A stretch of DNA of 64,000 nucleotides from Planctomycetaceae bacterium (lineage in GTDB: Bacteria > Planctomycetota > Planctomycetia > Pirellulales > Thermoguttaceae): contig JAAYAY010000047.1 of assembly GCA_012719125.1 (NCBI GenBank), positions 81,551 through 145,550 of the forward strand, read 5' to 3'. Both the position numbers and the translations under genes were made by a program. Position 1 is the stretch's first letter. The number at the start of each line of letters is the position of its first letter. The notes beneath the pieces are model-generated. The model ran no database searches. It had not been told where the DNA came from and was given only the letters and a program-made list of their open reading frames with translations. Shown here piece by piece: positions 39,238 through 48,235 of this stretch.

Positions 39238-40572
39238 TCAGTTTCCGGTGTCGAGCTTCTTCCACTTCTTGCCGGCGAGCTTCTTGAGCCCTTCCTCGGT
39301 GACCGAGGCGTTGTCTTTGAAGGTCAACGATTCGAGTTTGGGCATAGCGAGGAGCTTGTCGACGGCCGCGTCGGTGACCCCGGTGGTTCGGATCGAAAGT
39401 CCCTTGAGATTGGACAGTGCGGCGATGGCCTCGACGGTGGCGTCGGTCATCTGGGGCACGGTCCAGATATCGAGCAATTCGAGCGATTGGAGCGACTTGA
39501 GGTTTTCGAGCCCCGAGTCGCTGAGCGATTCGAGTTCGTGCAGGTAGAGCCGTTTCAACTCGGGCAGGTCGGTGAAGACTTCCATGGCCTGATCGTCGAC
39601 CATAGGTAGATCCCGCAGCGTGAGCCGGGTGAGCTTCATTCCCTTGAGCGCCAATACCCCGTCGGAGCCGAATTGCTGGCAACGGAAGATCTCGAGTTCC
39701 TGGAGGCCCGGCGGTTGTGCGAGGAACTGCCCTGCCTGATTGCTGATCACGAAATCGTGGATCAGCAGCGACTTGAGGGTCTTGTTTCCTGCCAGGTACT
39801 CGATGCCCATATCGGTGACCGCCGAGCTGCGATGCTTGAAGGCCGTAAGCTTGGGCAAGGCGCCGACGATTTCCATCGTCATGTCGCCGGCTTCCATGTT
39901 TCCGCGAAGGTCCAGGACACGCAGTTCCTTAAGGTTCTCCAGGTAACCCGTTCCCAGGTCGTTAAACCGGTTCTGCACAAGGAGAAGACGCTGGAGCTTC
40001 GTCAACTGACAGATGACCTTGAGGGCGCTGTTGGTCACGTTGACGTTCGACGAGAGATCGAGGGCCGTCAAGTTGGGAAACGACGCGGCGATCATTTCGA
40101 CCGTGGGGTCTCCGATAGTCGAATTGGTCAGGGCCAGGGTTGTGAGGTTCTTGAGGCCGGCAAGTCCGGCGGCCATTTCATCGTTCAAGTCGCGGTAGTT
40201 GTAGATCTCGAGCACTTCCAGATCGGTGAGCTTGCCGAACAGGGCGATGTTCTCGGGCGACAGGGTCGAGCCGTCTTTGACGACAATCTCAGTCAGGAGA
40301 TCGCCGGGCTGAAGCTTACAGGTGGCCTCGGCGATTCCGTCGAGGACCGCCTTCGCCGCCTGGACGTCTTCGGCCTTGGCGGTTGCAGCTTGAGCCGGGG
40401 CCGCGGGCGTTGCGTCGGCCGGAGCGGGTTCCGTGGGGGCCGGCGCGTCGGGGACGGCCGAATTGGTGGGAGCCTTGGCTCCGGTATTCGTGGGGGCCGG
40501 ACAGCCCGTCAGACCGAGGAGGCCAACTGCCAGGCCAACGAGCATGCTGCGTACGATGAGAGGACGATTCAT
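39238..40572 (-). CDS. Leucine-rich-repeat lipoprotein
   Basis: A 444-residue protein starting at ATG 40572. The signal peptide ends in a lipobox (GLLGLTGCPAP), so it is a lipoprotein. A Pro/Ala-rich linker follows. About ten leucine-rich repeats then run to the end, with phrases such as LEVLEIYNYRDLND, LTTLALTNSTIGD, LTALDLSSNVNVTN and LELLDIWTVPQMTD. Such cysteine-type repeats mediate protein-protein contacts; the partner is unknown. Confidence 0.85.
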   Translation of the reverse strand: MNRPLIVRSMLVGLAVGLLGLTGCPAPTNTGAKAPTNSAVPDAPAPTEPAPADATPAAPAQAATAKAEDVQAAKAVLDGIAEATCKLQPGDLLTEIVVKDGSTLSPENIALFGKLTDLEVLEIYNYRDLNDEMAAGLAGLKNLTTLALTNSTIGDPTVEMIAASFPNLTALDLSSNVNVTNSALKVICQLTKLQRLLLVQNRFNDLGTGYLENLKELRVLDLRGNMEAGDMTMEIVGALPKLTAFKHRSSAVTDMGIEYLAGNKTLKSLLIHDFVISNQAGQFLAQPPGLQELEIFRCQQFGSDGVLALKGMKLTRLTLRDLPMVDDQAMEVFTDLPELKRLYLHELESLSDSGLENLKSLQSLELLDIWTVPQMTDATVEAIAALSNLKGLSIRTTGVTDAAVDKLLAMPKLESLTFKDNASVTEEGLKKLAGKKWKKLDTGN

Positions 40573-40740
40573 TTTCTTCCTGACCTTTTCCTGCGATACT
40601 TCGTACCATCCTCCCCCGAACAACGCAGTTCGGGGCGGTTGCTCCCTATTCTAGCAAAAATGGGGGCACGGCGAACCGTGACCCCCATAGGATTTCACTC
40701 GCAAAGCCCGGCCGCTTGCCGGTTCACCTTGGTGACGTTC

Positions 40741-42219
40741 TCAGTCGAGGCGGTATCCTTCCGGATAGTTGGGCTTGATCAGATCGGCCACGCCCGGCGT
40801 CTTGAGCGAGGCAAGGTTGGTGACCTTGAGATTCTTGGCGTCCCATTCGACCTTCTCGCCCCAATCGCCCATGGCGCCGTTTTCGCCGCCCTGGGCAGCG
40901 GCCCAAACGGCCAGATTGCCGAGAAGGATCGTCTCGGTGAGCGGTCCGGCCCGCTTGATGAAGTTCGACTGGCAGATCATCGGATCGCCCGCTTCGACCG
41001 CACGGAAGAGCTCGTACATGTTGTTGACGTCGTAGTTGCCCTGGTCGACGGCCTTTTCGTATTCGACCTGGACCTTCTCGACGCCCTTGAGCTCATACTT
41101 GCCGCAGTAGTCGTCGCTGCTGTAGAACGCGCCCTTCTCGCCCACGACGAGGACACCGCTGTCGGAAACCTTCTCGATTCCCCACTTGCTGAACACCTCT
41201 TGCGGCGGCTTGTTGCCCTTGCGGTCGTACCACCAGAAGGGAATGGCCGGTCGTTCGGAAGTCGCGGGGAACTGAAATTCGATGATCGAACTGGCGGGGA
41301 AGCTGTCGTAGTCGTGGCCGGTGGTCTTGGCGACGACGGAGACGGGATCCTTCAATCCGCAAGCGGCAAAGGGGACGGTGACCTGGTGGCAGGCCATGTC
41401 GCCGAGTGCGCCGCTGCCGAAGTCCCACCAGCCGCGCCACTGGAAGCTATGGTAGAGGCCGGGCCAGTATTCTCGCGGAGGGGCAACGCCGAGCCAGAGT
41501 TTCCAATCGAGCCGTTCGAGGGCTCGCTCGATTTCCTTCTTCTTGCCCTCAATGAGACGCTCGGCGCCGTCGGGATTCTCGGCCTTGGCCTGGGCGGCGA
41601 ACTTTTCCATGGTCATGCGGCGGCCGGGACCTTGAGCCCACACCGGGCGATTCGACCAGACGTAGACTTCCTTCAGCGGACCGAGCACACCCGACTTGAG
41701 CTGGGCGATCGCTTCACGAGACGAATCGAGGGCCGTCCCCTGGTTGCCCATCTGCGTGCAGACGCCGGTCTCTGCCGCAACCTTGGCCATCAGCCGAGCT
41801 TCGTAGATGGTGCGGGTCAGCGGCTTCTGGGTATAGCAACTGATGCCCAGACGCATGGCCTCGAGGGTGGCCGGGGTGTGCATGTGGTCGGGCGTGCTGA
41901 TCGTGCAGATGTCGATGTTCTTGCCGTGCTTGGCGAACAGCTCGCGGAAATCGACGAATTGCTCGGCGTCCTTGAATCCTTCCGCCTTGCCCTTGCTCTC
42001 CATGGTGCCGCGATCGACGTCGCAGATGGCAATCACGTTGCCGAACTTGGCGGCATTGCCGGAATCGCTTCCACCCTTGCCGCCGCAGCCGATGCAGGCG
42101 ACGTTGGGTTTCTGGTTCGGCGATTGGCTCAACGCCCGCTGGTTGCCGGCAGCCACCAGGTAACCGGCGCTCGCAATCGTTGCGGTTTTGAGGAACGTAC
42201 GGCGAGTAGTCTTGGTCAT
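40741..42219 (-). CDS. Gfo/Idh/MocA-family oxidoreductase with Tat signal
   Basis: A 492-residue protein. It starts at ATG 42219 behind AGGAAGAG and has a Tat signal (TRRTFLKTATIASAGYLVAA). The nucleotide site is VACIGCGGKGGSDSGNAAKF. The usual EKP catalytic triplet reads QKP (YTQKPLTRTIYEARLM), a change also seen in other exported planctomycete members. GWWDFGSGALGDMACH is the substrate-side motif. It probably oxidises or rearranges a sugar derivative in the periplasm with bound NAD(P). The substrate is unknown. Confidence 0.88.
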   Translation of the reverse strand: MTKTTRRTFLKTATIASAGYLVAAGNQRALSQSPNQKPNVACIGCGGKGGSDSGNAAKFGNVIAICDVDRGTMESKGKAEGFKDAEQFVDFRELFAKHGKNIDICTISTPDHMHTPATLEAMRLGISCYTQKPLTRTIYEARLMAKVAAETGVCTQMGNQGTALDSSREAIAQLKSGVLGPLKEVYVWSNRPVWAQGPGRRMTMEKFAAQAKAENPDGAERLIEGKKKEIERALERLDWKLWLGVAPPREYWPGLYHSFQWRGWWDFGSGALGDMACHQVTVPFAACGLKDPVSVVAKTTGHDYDSFPASSIIEFQFPATSERPAIPFWWYDRKGNKPPQEVFSKWGIEKVSDSGVLVVGEKGAFYSSDDYCGKYELKGVEKVQVEYEKAVDQGNYDVNNMYELFRAVEAGDPMICQSNFIKRAGPLTETILLGNLAVWAAAQGGENGAMGDWGEKVEWDAKNLKVTNLASLKTPGVADLIKPNYPEGYRLD

Positions 42220-42403
42220 AATCTCTTCCTTCTGGTTGGTGCGAGGGGAAGGAACGCAGCGGAATTGCCCCAAGGCGTTTTGGGGGGATGTTCGCAGGGA
42301 CGGTCTCGCGTCGCGAACCGTTCTCTCGGGGCGGGAAGTCCGGCGTCTTTTGATAGCTGACTCGGATTATAACTTGGTTCCCCCCCCGCCTGCAACTAGC
42401 CGA

Positions 42404-42536
42404 GGGGAACTGCAAGTAGCAGGCACGCTCCGCCGTGCCGTCCGCAGAACTGCCGGAAATCCCGATTTCCCGCCAGCGGCGCTCGGAGAGTGCCTGCCAC
42501 TTTTCTTGCCACAATAGGACTTTACATTTCTCCTGG
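42404..42536. repeat. MITE-like palindromic element, copy 1
   Basis: About 133 bases, 85-90 percent identical by eye to 45500-45632. The ends are imperfect inverted repeats (GGGGAACTGCAAGTAGCAGG against ACTTTACATTTCTCCT). An inner pair (GCAGGCACGCTCC and GGAGAGTGCCTGC) folds as well. The core reads ACTGCCGGAAATCCCGATTT. It carries no gene. It sits between the oxidoreductase promoter region and the 3' end of the response regulator gene. Confidence 0.8.
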
Positions 42537-42674
42537 CAACTAGCCGAGGCCCCGGTTTCTCGGGGATTCCGGGCCCCCGCCCGGGCTGTTGGAGTTCAGG
42601 CTCTAACCTATTGGGTCGCGGGTGGCATGTTCCCGGCCGTGCAGGCTGAAGCCTGGACTCCAGCGGGCCCCGCT

Positions 42675-44000
42675 TCAGCCCTCCTCCTCGATGGCCCGGA
42701 GTTTGTAGATCAGGGCCCGGCGACTGATGCCCAGCTTCTTGGCGGCATGGGTCCGGTTTCCCTGGCACTCGGCCAGCGTGGCCAGGATGGTCGCCCGCTC
42801 GACCTGCGACAACCGCCCCTCGCCGGCATTCTCGGAGGGTTGCTCGGCGAGACCGGCGATCCGCGGCGGGAGGTGTTCGGGCATGATGACGTCGCCGCGC
42901 GACAGCAGGCAAGCCCGCTGAATGGCATTGCGAAGCTCCCGAACGTTGCCGGGCCAGGCGTGCGCCAACAGGCAATTGACGGCCTGAGGAGAAAAACGAA
43001 CCGGACCACCCCCGAACTCGCTGCCGAATCGTTTCGCCAGGGGGAGGACGTCTTCTCGTCTCTGACTCAACGGCGGCACGACCAGTTCGACCACATTGAT
43101 GCGGTAATAGAGATCGTCGCGGAACTTGCCGGCCTCGACGGCCTCGCTCAGATCGCGATTGGTGGCCGCAATCAGGCGGGTATCGACGGGAACGGGAGTC
43201 TCGCTGCCCACCGGTGTGATTTGTCCCGTCTCGATGGCACGAAGCAACTTCGGCTGGAGGTGAAGGGGCAACTCGCCGATTTCGTCGAGGAACAGCGTGC
43301 CGCCGTGGGCCGCACGAAACAGCCCTTGGCGAGCTTCGCTCGCGCCGGTGAAGGCGCCCTTGGTATGGCCGAAGAGCTCGCTCTCGATCAGCGACTCGGG
43401 AAGGCCGGCACAGTTGGCGGCAACCATCGGCCCTTCGGATCGGCCGCTCCAGCGATGCAGGAGTTGGGCGACCACTTCCTTGCCCGTGCCGCTTTCACCC
43501 ATGATGAGGACGGGTACGGACGAATCGGCAACGACGACCAGGGTCTCGGCGACGCGGCGCATGGAGGCGCTTTCGAACACGATCCCAGCCGGAAGCTCCG
43601 GCAACGGAGCCCGGGCTGTCTTCTCCGCCTGAGGGTTGCCCAAGGTATCGACAAGGACTGCTTCGAGTTCATTCAGATCGACGGGCTTGACCAGATAGTC
43701 GACCGCGCCGCTCTTGACGGCCGCCACGGCCTGGCGGAGGTCGCCGTAGGCGGTGATCAGCAGGACGGGCAATTCGGGAGCCAGCTTGCGGATTTCAGGC
43801 AAGGCTTCCAGGCCCGTCATCCCCGGCAGGCGAACGTCGAGCAAAACCATGTCGACGCGGCTGTCGCGGATCTGCTCGAGGGCCTCTTCAGCGCTGCCCG
43901 CACAGGTCACGTGGAATCCCAGGGGCTCCACGAAGCCTTGCAGCAGGTTCCGCTGTGCCGCTTCGTCGTCGACGATCAGAACGGTTCGCTTCTCAGTCAT
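42675..44000 (-). CDS. NtrC-family sigma-54-dependent response regulator
   Basis: A 441-residue regulator. The receiver domain (1-120) has phosphoacceptor Asp55 in MVLLDVRLPGMTG and Lys in DYLVKPVD. The AAA+ domain (about 140-375) has Walker A GESGTGKE, the sigma-54 contact loop GAFTGA and Walker B GTLFLDEIGEL. The C-terminal Fis-type helix-turn-helix reads NRTHAAKKLGISRRALIYKL. It should activate sigma-54 promoters when phosphorylated by the kinase encoded just upstream, whose stop overlaps this start by eight bases. Target genes are unknown. Confidence 0.95.
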   Translation of the reverse strand: MTEKRTVLIVDDEAAQRNLLQGFVEPLGFHVTCAGSAEEALEQIRDSRVDMVLLDVRLPGMTGLEALPEIRKLAPELPVLLITAYGDLRQAVAAVKSGAVDYLVKPVDLNELEAVLVDTLGNPQAEKTARAPLPELPAGIVFESASMRRVAETLVVVADSSVPVLIMGESGTGKEVVAQLLHRWSGRSEGPMVAANCAGLPESLIESELFGHTKGAFTGASEARQGLFRAAHGGTLFLDEIGELPLHLQPKLLRAIETGQITPVGSETPVPVDTRLIAATNRDLSEAVEAGKFRDDLYYRINVVELVVPPLSQRREDVLPLAKRFGSEFGGGPVRFSPQAVNCLLAHAWPGNVRELRNAIQRACLLSRGDVIMPEHLPPRIAGLAEQPSENAGEGRLSQVERATILATLAECQGNRTHAAKKLGISRRALIYKLRAIEEEG

Positions 44001-45360
44001 TCGTCTCTACCAGGTAGAAGATGCTGCCCCCGCCGGCCCGCGGTCGATAGCCGGCCTGCCATCCGTGGGCCCGTGCGATTCTCTTGACGATGGCCAGTCC
44101 AAGCCCGGTGCCGCCTTCGCGCGTGGTGTAGTAGGGGGTGAAGAGCGAGGCAACGGCGTCCGCGTCCACCCCCGGCCCGCGATCGGCGATCTCGATGCGG
44201 ACCTTCCCATCGTTGCCCCGGAGGGCCACAATTTCAATGACCCCATCCCGCGGCGCGAACGCGATCGCATTGCTGACGAGGTTGAACAGTGCCTGGCGGA
44301 ACATTTCGCGATCGACGTTGGCCGAGGCAGGCGGACTGTCCGCGCGATTTTCGATGGTGAGCTGTTTGGCTTCCAGATCGGGTTCGAGGATGACCGCCAG
44401 TTCGGCGATCAGGCTGTGGAGGTCGATCGACTCGCATCGGGGCTTGCAGGGCTTGGCAAAGGACAGGAACTGGTTGATGCGGGCGGTGACGCGATCGCAT
44501 TCTTCCATGACGGTCCGGGCCTGCTGCTGCACCTCGGGAGAGCTTGTGGCCGCTTGTGCGAGGCGTTGCGTCCATCCGCGGACGAGTCCTAGGGGATTGC
44601 GGGTCTCGTGGGCGAGCCCGGCGGCGGCCTGGCCCATTTCGCGCAGATGCTCAGCCTCGGATTGAAGCACCCGCTCCCGCGATCGCACTTCCATCAGCCG
44701 GACCGTCACCAGCCAGGCCACGGCCAGAAGCAAGAGAATCAGGCCGGCCGTAACGACCAACCAGATCCGCAAACGGGACGCCTTGAGGAGCCGCCCGTCC
44801 ACGTCGGAACGATCGAGCACGAAGGTGGTCACGTAGGTGTGGCCCGGTTGGAAGCGACTGAGATCCGCTTCGGCCTCGACCTGACTCCGTCCGCGTCCGC
44901 GTCCGAAGCCGCCGCCGAAGCCGCCGCCAAATCCGCCCCCAGGCCCGACCGGACCGAAACTGGAGCTGAGCGAGAACTTACCGGTCCAGCGGTAACGGGC
45001 TGCACCAACAGGCGTTGCGGAGTCGAGGGCGGGCGTATCTCCGGCCGCGAGCAGAAAGGGCCCCGCCTTGTCTCCACTGCCATTCTCATCCATGATTCCG
45101 ACCGCCAGGATCTCGCCCGATTTGACGATCTCGTCGAGCGAGCCTTGCACCATGGCATCGAACGACGGGCCCAGCCGCCGGTGAGAGATAACGCTGCTGA
45201 CGAGCAGGTGGTGGGCCGTCTTGCACTGCCGATCGAGCGATTCCTCTGCCTGCTGCCGCTCGTGGCTCAGTTCGTGCCACTGCCAGGCTGCGAAGCCAAG
45301 CCACAGAAGCAGAAAGACGAGCACCAGGCTCCAGTGCAGAGTTGAGTGGCGAACGGGCAT
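43993..45360 (-). CDS. Sensor histidine kinase with Gly-rich sensor segment
   Basis: A 455-residue inner-membrane kinase with membrane segments at about 9-27 and 200-222, flanking a periplasmic sensor region. The sensor contains a low-complexity stretch (GGGFGGGFGGGFGRGRGRSQ, about 138-157). The phospho-His lies near residue 250 in GLAHETRNPLGLVRGW. N, G1 and G2 boxes are in NLVSNAIAFAPRDG, IADRGPGVDADAV and EGGTGLGLAIVKRI. It is the partner of the NtrC-type regulator, with overlapping reading frames. The signal is unknown. Confidence 0.93.
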   Translation of the reverse strand: MPVRHSTLHWSLVLVFLLLWLGFAAWQWHELSHERQQAEESLDRQCKTAHHLLVSSVISHRRLGPSFDAMVQGSLDEIVKSGEILAVGIMDENGSGDKAGPFLLAAGDTPALDSATPVGAARYRWTGKFSLSSSFGPVGPGGGFGGGFGGGFGRGRGRSQVEAEADLSRFQPGHTYVTTFVLDRSDVDGRLLKASRLRIWLVVTAGLILLLLAVAWLVTVRLMEVRSRERVLQSEAEHLREMGQAAAGLAHETRNPLGLVRGWTQRLAQAATSSPEVQQQARTVMEECDRVTARINQFLSFAKPCKPRCESIDLHSLIAELAVILEPDLEAKQLTIENRADSPPASANVDREMFRQALFNLVSNAIAFAPRDGVIEIVALRGNDGKVRIEIADRGPGVDADAVASLFTPYYTTREGGTGLGLAIVKRIARAHGWQAGYRPRAGGGSIFYLVETND

Positions 45361-45499
45361 TCTAGTGTCTTTGTGCTAGACTTGTGCGCATGCTTGTGAA
45401 AGTTGGGTTGCGGGCTTGCCCCGCTTTGGGTTCCAAAAGGGGTTTGCTCCATTATCGCACAGGTTCAGATTCTTGTCACCGACGCCGATCTACGAGACA

Positions 45500-45632
45500 G
45501 GGGAACTGCAAAGTGGCAGGCACGCTCCGCCGTGCCGTCCTCAGAAGTGCCGGAAACCCCGATTTCCCGCCAGCGCCGCTCGGAGAGTGCCTGCTACTCT
45601 TCCTGCCACAACAGGACTTTGCAGTTCTCCTG
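45500..45632. repeat. MITE-like palindromic element, copy 2
   Basis: Same element and orientation as 42404-42536. The outer ends (GGGGAACTGCAAAGTGG and ACTTTGCAGTTCTCCT) are better matched than in copy 1, and the inner arms GGCAGGCACGCTCC / GGAGAGTGCCTGCT pair. It lies 140 bases upstream of the histidine kinase start. The rest of the gap 45361-45765 shows nothing else. Confidence 0.8.
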
Positions 45633-45765
45633 CGCCTTTGCTTGCGGGGCGGTCAATTCCCTGCTAGAATATGCCCGGGCCTCCTTTGACAGTTCCGCAC
45701 TGCAAGATCCTACCACACCGGGAGGGCCTCTCTTCTAATAACACCGGCATGAGGATGGGTGGGTC

Positions 45766-46452
45766 ATGGGGACAACTTTACCGGGAATAGGCGGTTTCTT
45801 CCGACGTGTTGTTGCCTCGGCGGGTCTCTCCCGTTCCTGCGTCCAGGAGTGTCCCTCGTGCGGCGAGCCTCCCGGCGAACGGGGTTGCGATTTCACCCCG
45901 TGTCCTCACTGTGGCAACATGCTCGGCGACGTTGCCGGTACGCTGCTTCAAGGAAACGTCCTTCCACTCCGCCAGTACTTATTCCATCCGACTCCGGTCG
46001 CAAAGCTCATCGGCATGATCCTTGCGATGGCCATCCGCGACGGGGTCGACGAGATTCGGTTCGTCGGCCGCAGGGAATCCGGCCCGTCCGAATGTCCGTG
46101 GGATACAGCCCGCCGTTCCTGGCAGGTTTTCATGATTCTAAAGGAACACACCTACGAGATGGTCCCGCCGCCGGAGTTGCTCGGCGCTCAGATATTCCTC
46201 TTCTTCAAAGAAGTCTGCCGGATGAGCACGATCGATGCGAACCGTCAGGGACGGCTGCAAATAACGATTGAGAGTTTTTCCCAATCGGCAGAACTTGTGA
46301 TTGACGAACTCGAGGATGCGCAGGTTGCACGGATCAGCTTCGTCGACAGGCATCCGGATGCGCCGGATATCCTGCGACCCTACCTGGTGGCGATTTCGAT
46401 GCGTGCGGGCATGTGTGACGAATTTGATGGAATGCAGGATCCAACCGGATGA
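45766..46452 (+). CDS. Small protein with zinc ribbon and GspE-like N2 segment
   Basis: A 228-residue protein. An N-terminal Cys cluster (ECPSCGEPPGERGCDFTPCP, then HCGNML) looks like a zinc ribbon. The following region resembles the N2 domain of GspE/PilB ATPases: LIGMILAMAIRDGVDEIRFV, then TYEMVPPPELLGAQIFLFFK and RQGRLQITI correspond to the family's AI-DG-SDIH, PP and QDGR-segments. No Walker motifs follow, so it cannot be an ATPase. It may be a stand-alone regulatory relative. GTG/ATG starts upstream are poor; ATG 45766 is used. Confidence 0.6.
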   Translation: MGTTLPGIGGFFRRVVASAGLSRSCVQECPSCGEPPGERGCDFTPCPHCGNMLGDVAGTLLQGNVLPLRQYLFHPTPVAKLIGMILAMAIRDGVDEIRFVGRRESGPSECPWDTARRSWQVFMILKEHTYEMVPPPELLGAQIFLFFKEVCRMSTIDANRQGRLQITIESFSQSAELVIDELEDAQVARISFVDRHPDAPDILRPYLVAISMRAGMCDEFDGMQDPTG

Positions 46453-46960
46453 CCCGCTCGGCCGAGCAGACGACAAGTGCAGTGTGGCGCGGGGCGATCC
46501 GCGGGGGGATCGATTCCATCTCTCGGGCTGCCATAGACTGGAAAAGCCGGATGCTCCTAGCGATCTCGCTGACGTTGCTCGTTCTGAGTTGTCTTGCATT
46601 CGATTCGGCGACCCTTCGTAACCGGCTGCCGGTAGTTCTGTTGGCCATGGTCGCCGGTATCGTCGTCGCCTCTCTGGTCCTGTCTCGCCTCCGCATGGGG
46701 TGCTGTGTTTCCTGCGGCAGTTCTCCGACCGACCTGGTTTGGAAACTCGACGATTGCCCTGCAGTTCGTGGAGCATCTGGATCACCGTGGACGGCACCGA
46801 CTACGAGATGGTCCCGCCGCCACATCGCTTCGCCACCGGCATGTTTGAGGTTCATCCGGCGCAAGCGTATGTGAACATGAAAGCCATTGCTCTTGTCCGG
46901 TCGACGCGAGATCAGGATAGACCTCTTTCAGGGCAACATGCGATTCAGCCGGATGAGCCC
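46449..46960 (+). pseudogene. Frameshifted relative of the preceding gene with two membrane segments
   Basis: The first frame from 46449 overlaps the previous stop by four bases. It encodes two membrane helices (MLLAISLTLLVLSCLAF and LPVVLLAMVAGIVVASLVL) and a Cys pair (CCVSCGSS), then loses sense near 46770. Another frame then reads WITVDGTDYEMVPPPHRFAT. The 20-base string TACGAGATGGTCCCGCCGCC is identical to one at about 46157 in the upstream gene. The simplest reading is one gene related to its neighbour and broken by a frameshift. The end is uncertain. Confidence 0.45.
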
Positions 46961-47235
46961 CTTAGAACGAACTGCCCCCCCAAGAAACCTCCCCAAAGGT
47001 TCAACTTTCCTATTGAAGAATCTCGCCAGTTTGCTACCATGTACGCATGCCCACGTGTACATCCGACCATCCAGTCGTCCGTCTCCTCACCGACCACCCT
47101 GACCGCTTCGCCCGGCAAGACGTGGCATTCGACGCGTCGGACCACGCCTCACCGCCGCCGACGTGCCCCCATACCTCATCCCCAATTTCCCCTTACCCCT
47201 CCCGGCCCCCCTCGCCGAACTGGCATCGCCCAAAC

Positions 47236-47450
47236 CGGAACTTTCTCCGTTTGTTGACCAAAACAAACCCCACCGCTCGCAGCCCAATTCGGAATTCTCT
47301 CCGCTTGTTGACCAAAACAACCCCCACCGCTCACAGCCCAATTCGGAATTCTCTCCATCTGTTGACCAAAGCGATCCCCACCGCTCACCGCCCGAACTGG
47401 AATTCTCTCCATCTGTTGACCAAAACAGCCCCCACCATCCACCTCTCCAG
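47236..47450. repeat. 54-bp tandem repeat, four units
   Basis: The phrase CTGTTGACCAAA (or variants) recurs with GTTGACCA starting at 47253, 47307, 47361 and 47415, exactly 54 bases apart, joined by CCCACCGCTCACAGCCCAA-type spacers and GGAATTCTCTCC. Because 54 is divisible by three, several frames stay open; the minus strand reads GGGCFGQQMERIPNWAVS as an 18-residue unit. I do not see convincing gene starts, so it is listed as a minisatellite. The surrounding 46960-48235 otherwise holds nothing recognised. Confidence 0.8.
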
Positions 47451-48235
47451 CCCAAGCCGCGCCCAATCCGCAACCCGGCCTTCACAGAAACACGCCCGCA
47501 CGACGCATACAAACCCGGAACCAAGCCCCCAACTACCCGTGCACGGTTCCCCAAGGCCGGGCAAGGACGGGCGGCAATGCGGCGAGTTTCAGAATCATAG
47601 GCTTGCTCCGCGCGGCCTCGGCCACGCTCCACCTGGGAAACTCGGACGGCAAACGGGTCGCAACGCTCAACCTCGACTATGGAACACGGTGTCGCTCATT
47701 AACGATGGATCACGGCTGGAAATGCACCGCCGCGATCGTGCTGAGTACCACCCTCCGCGCCGCCGCTCGCTGCATCTCCGTCAGTGCCGCTTGCCGCGAC
47801 TTCGCGGGAATGACGGCCAAAAGCCCCCGGGAATTCCCCCAGGAACCACGCACGCCCATCTGGATCGCCTCGGCCACGGCTCTATCGGAGCATCTGCCAT
47901 CACAATACGCGACAAGAATCCCTCAGAATCAGCGAATTCATCGGGAGCAACCAGCGTACCGAGCCATCGGGAGATATTGACGAAACCCGCATGGCCCACA
48001 TAATTGACATCCTACACGCGGGGGGATATAGGAAAGGACGTCGGAAGGGCGGCATGCGAGATGGAATCTGTGGAGAACTCCCCCCAGCTTGGCCGAAACT
48101 CCTTTTTCTGACGGGGTTTGCGGTGAGGACAGGGTTGTGTCCCGGCCTTCTCCCGATCAGTTAGGTTGTCGAAAGTGTCCGGCCATTTGAGGCCGGAACG
48201 AGGAAACTTCACACAAACGTAGAGGGGGTGCGCCA

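Noticed and set aside
39673..42360. About 895-codon plus-strand open frame
   Set aside because: Antisense to the leucine-rich-repeat lipoprotein and the Gfo/Idh/MocA gene, both of which have clear motifs, signal peptides and start sites.
47253..47430. CRISPR-like array
   Set aside because: Unit and spacer are both repeated: the whole 54 bases recur, so there are no unique spacers, and no cas genes are near.
47047..48003. Plus-strand frame through the tandem repeat
   Set aside because: Open only because the 54-base unit is a multiple of three. The flanks have Pro/Thr/Arg-rich random composition and no ribosome-binding site.
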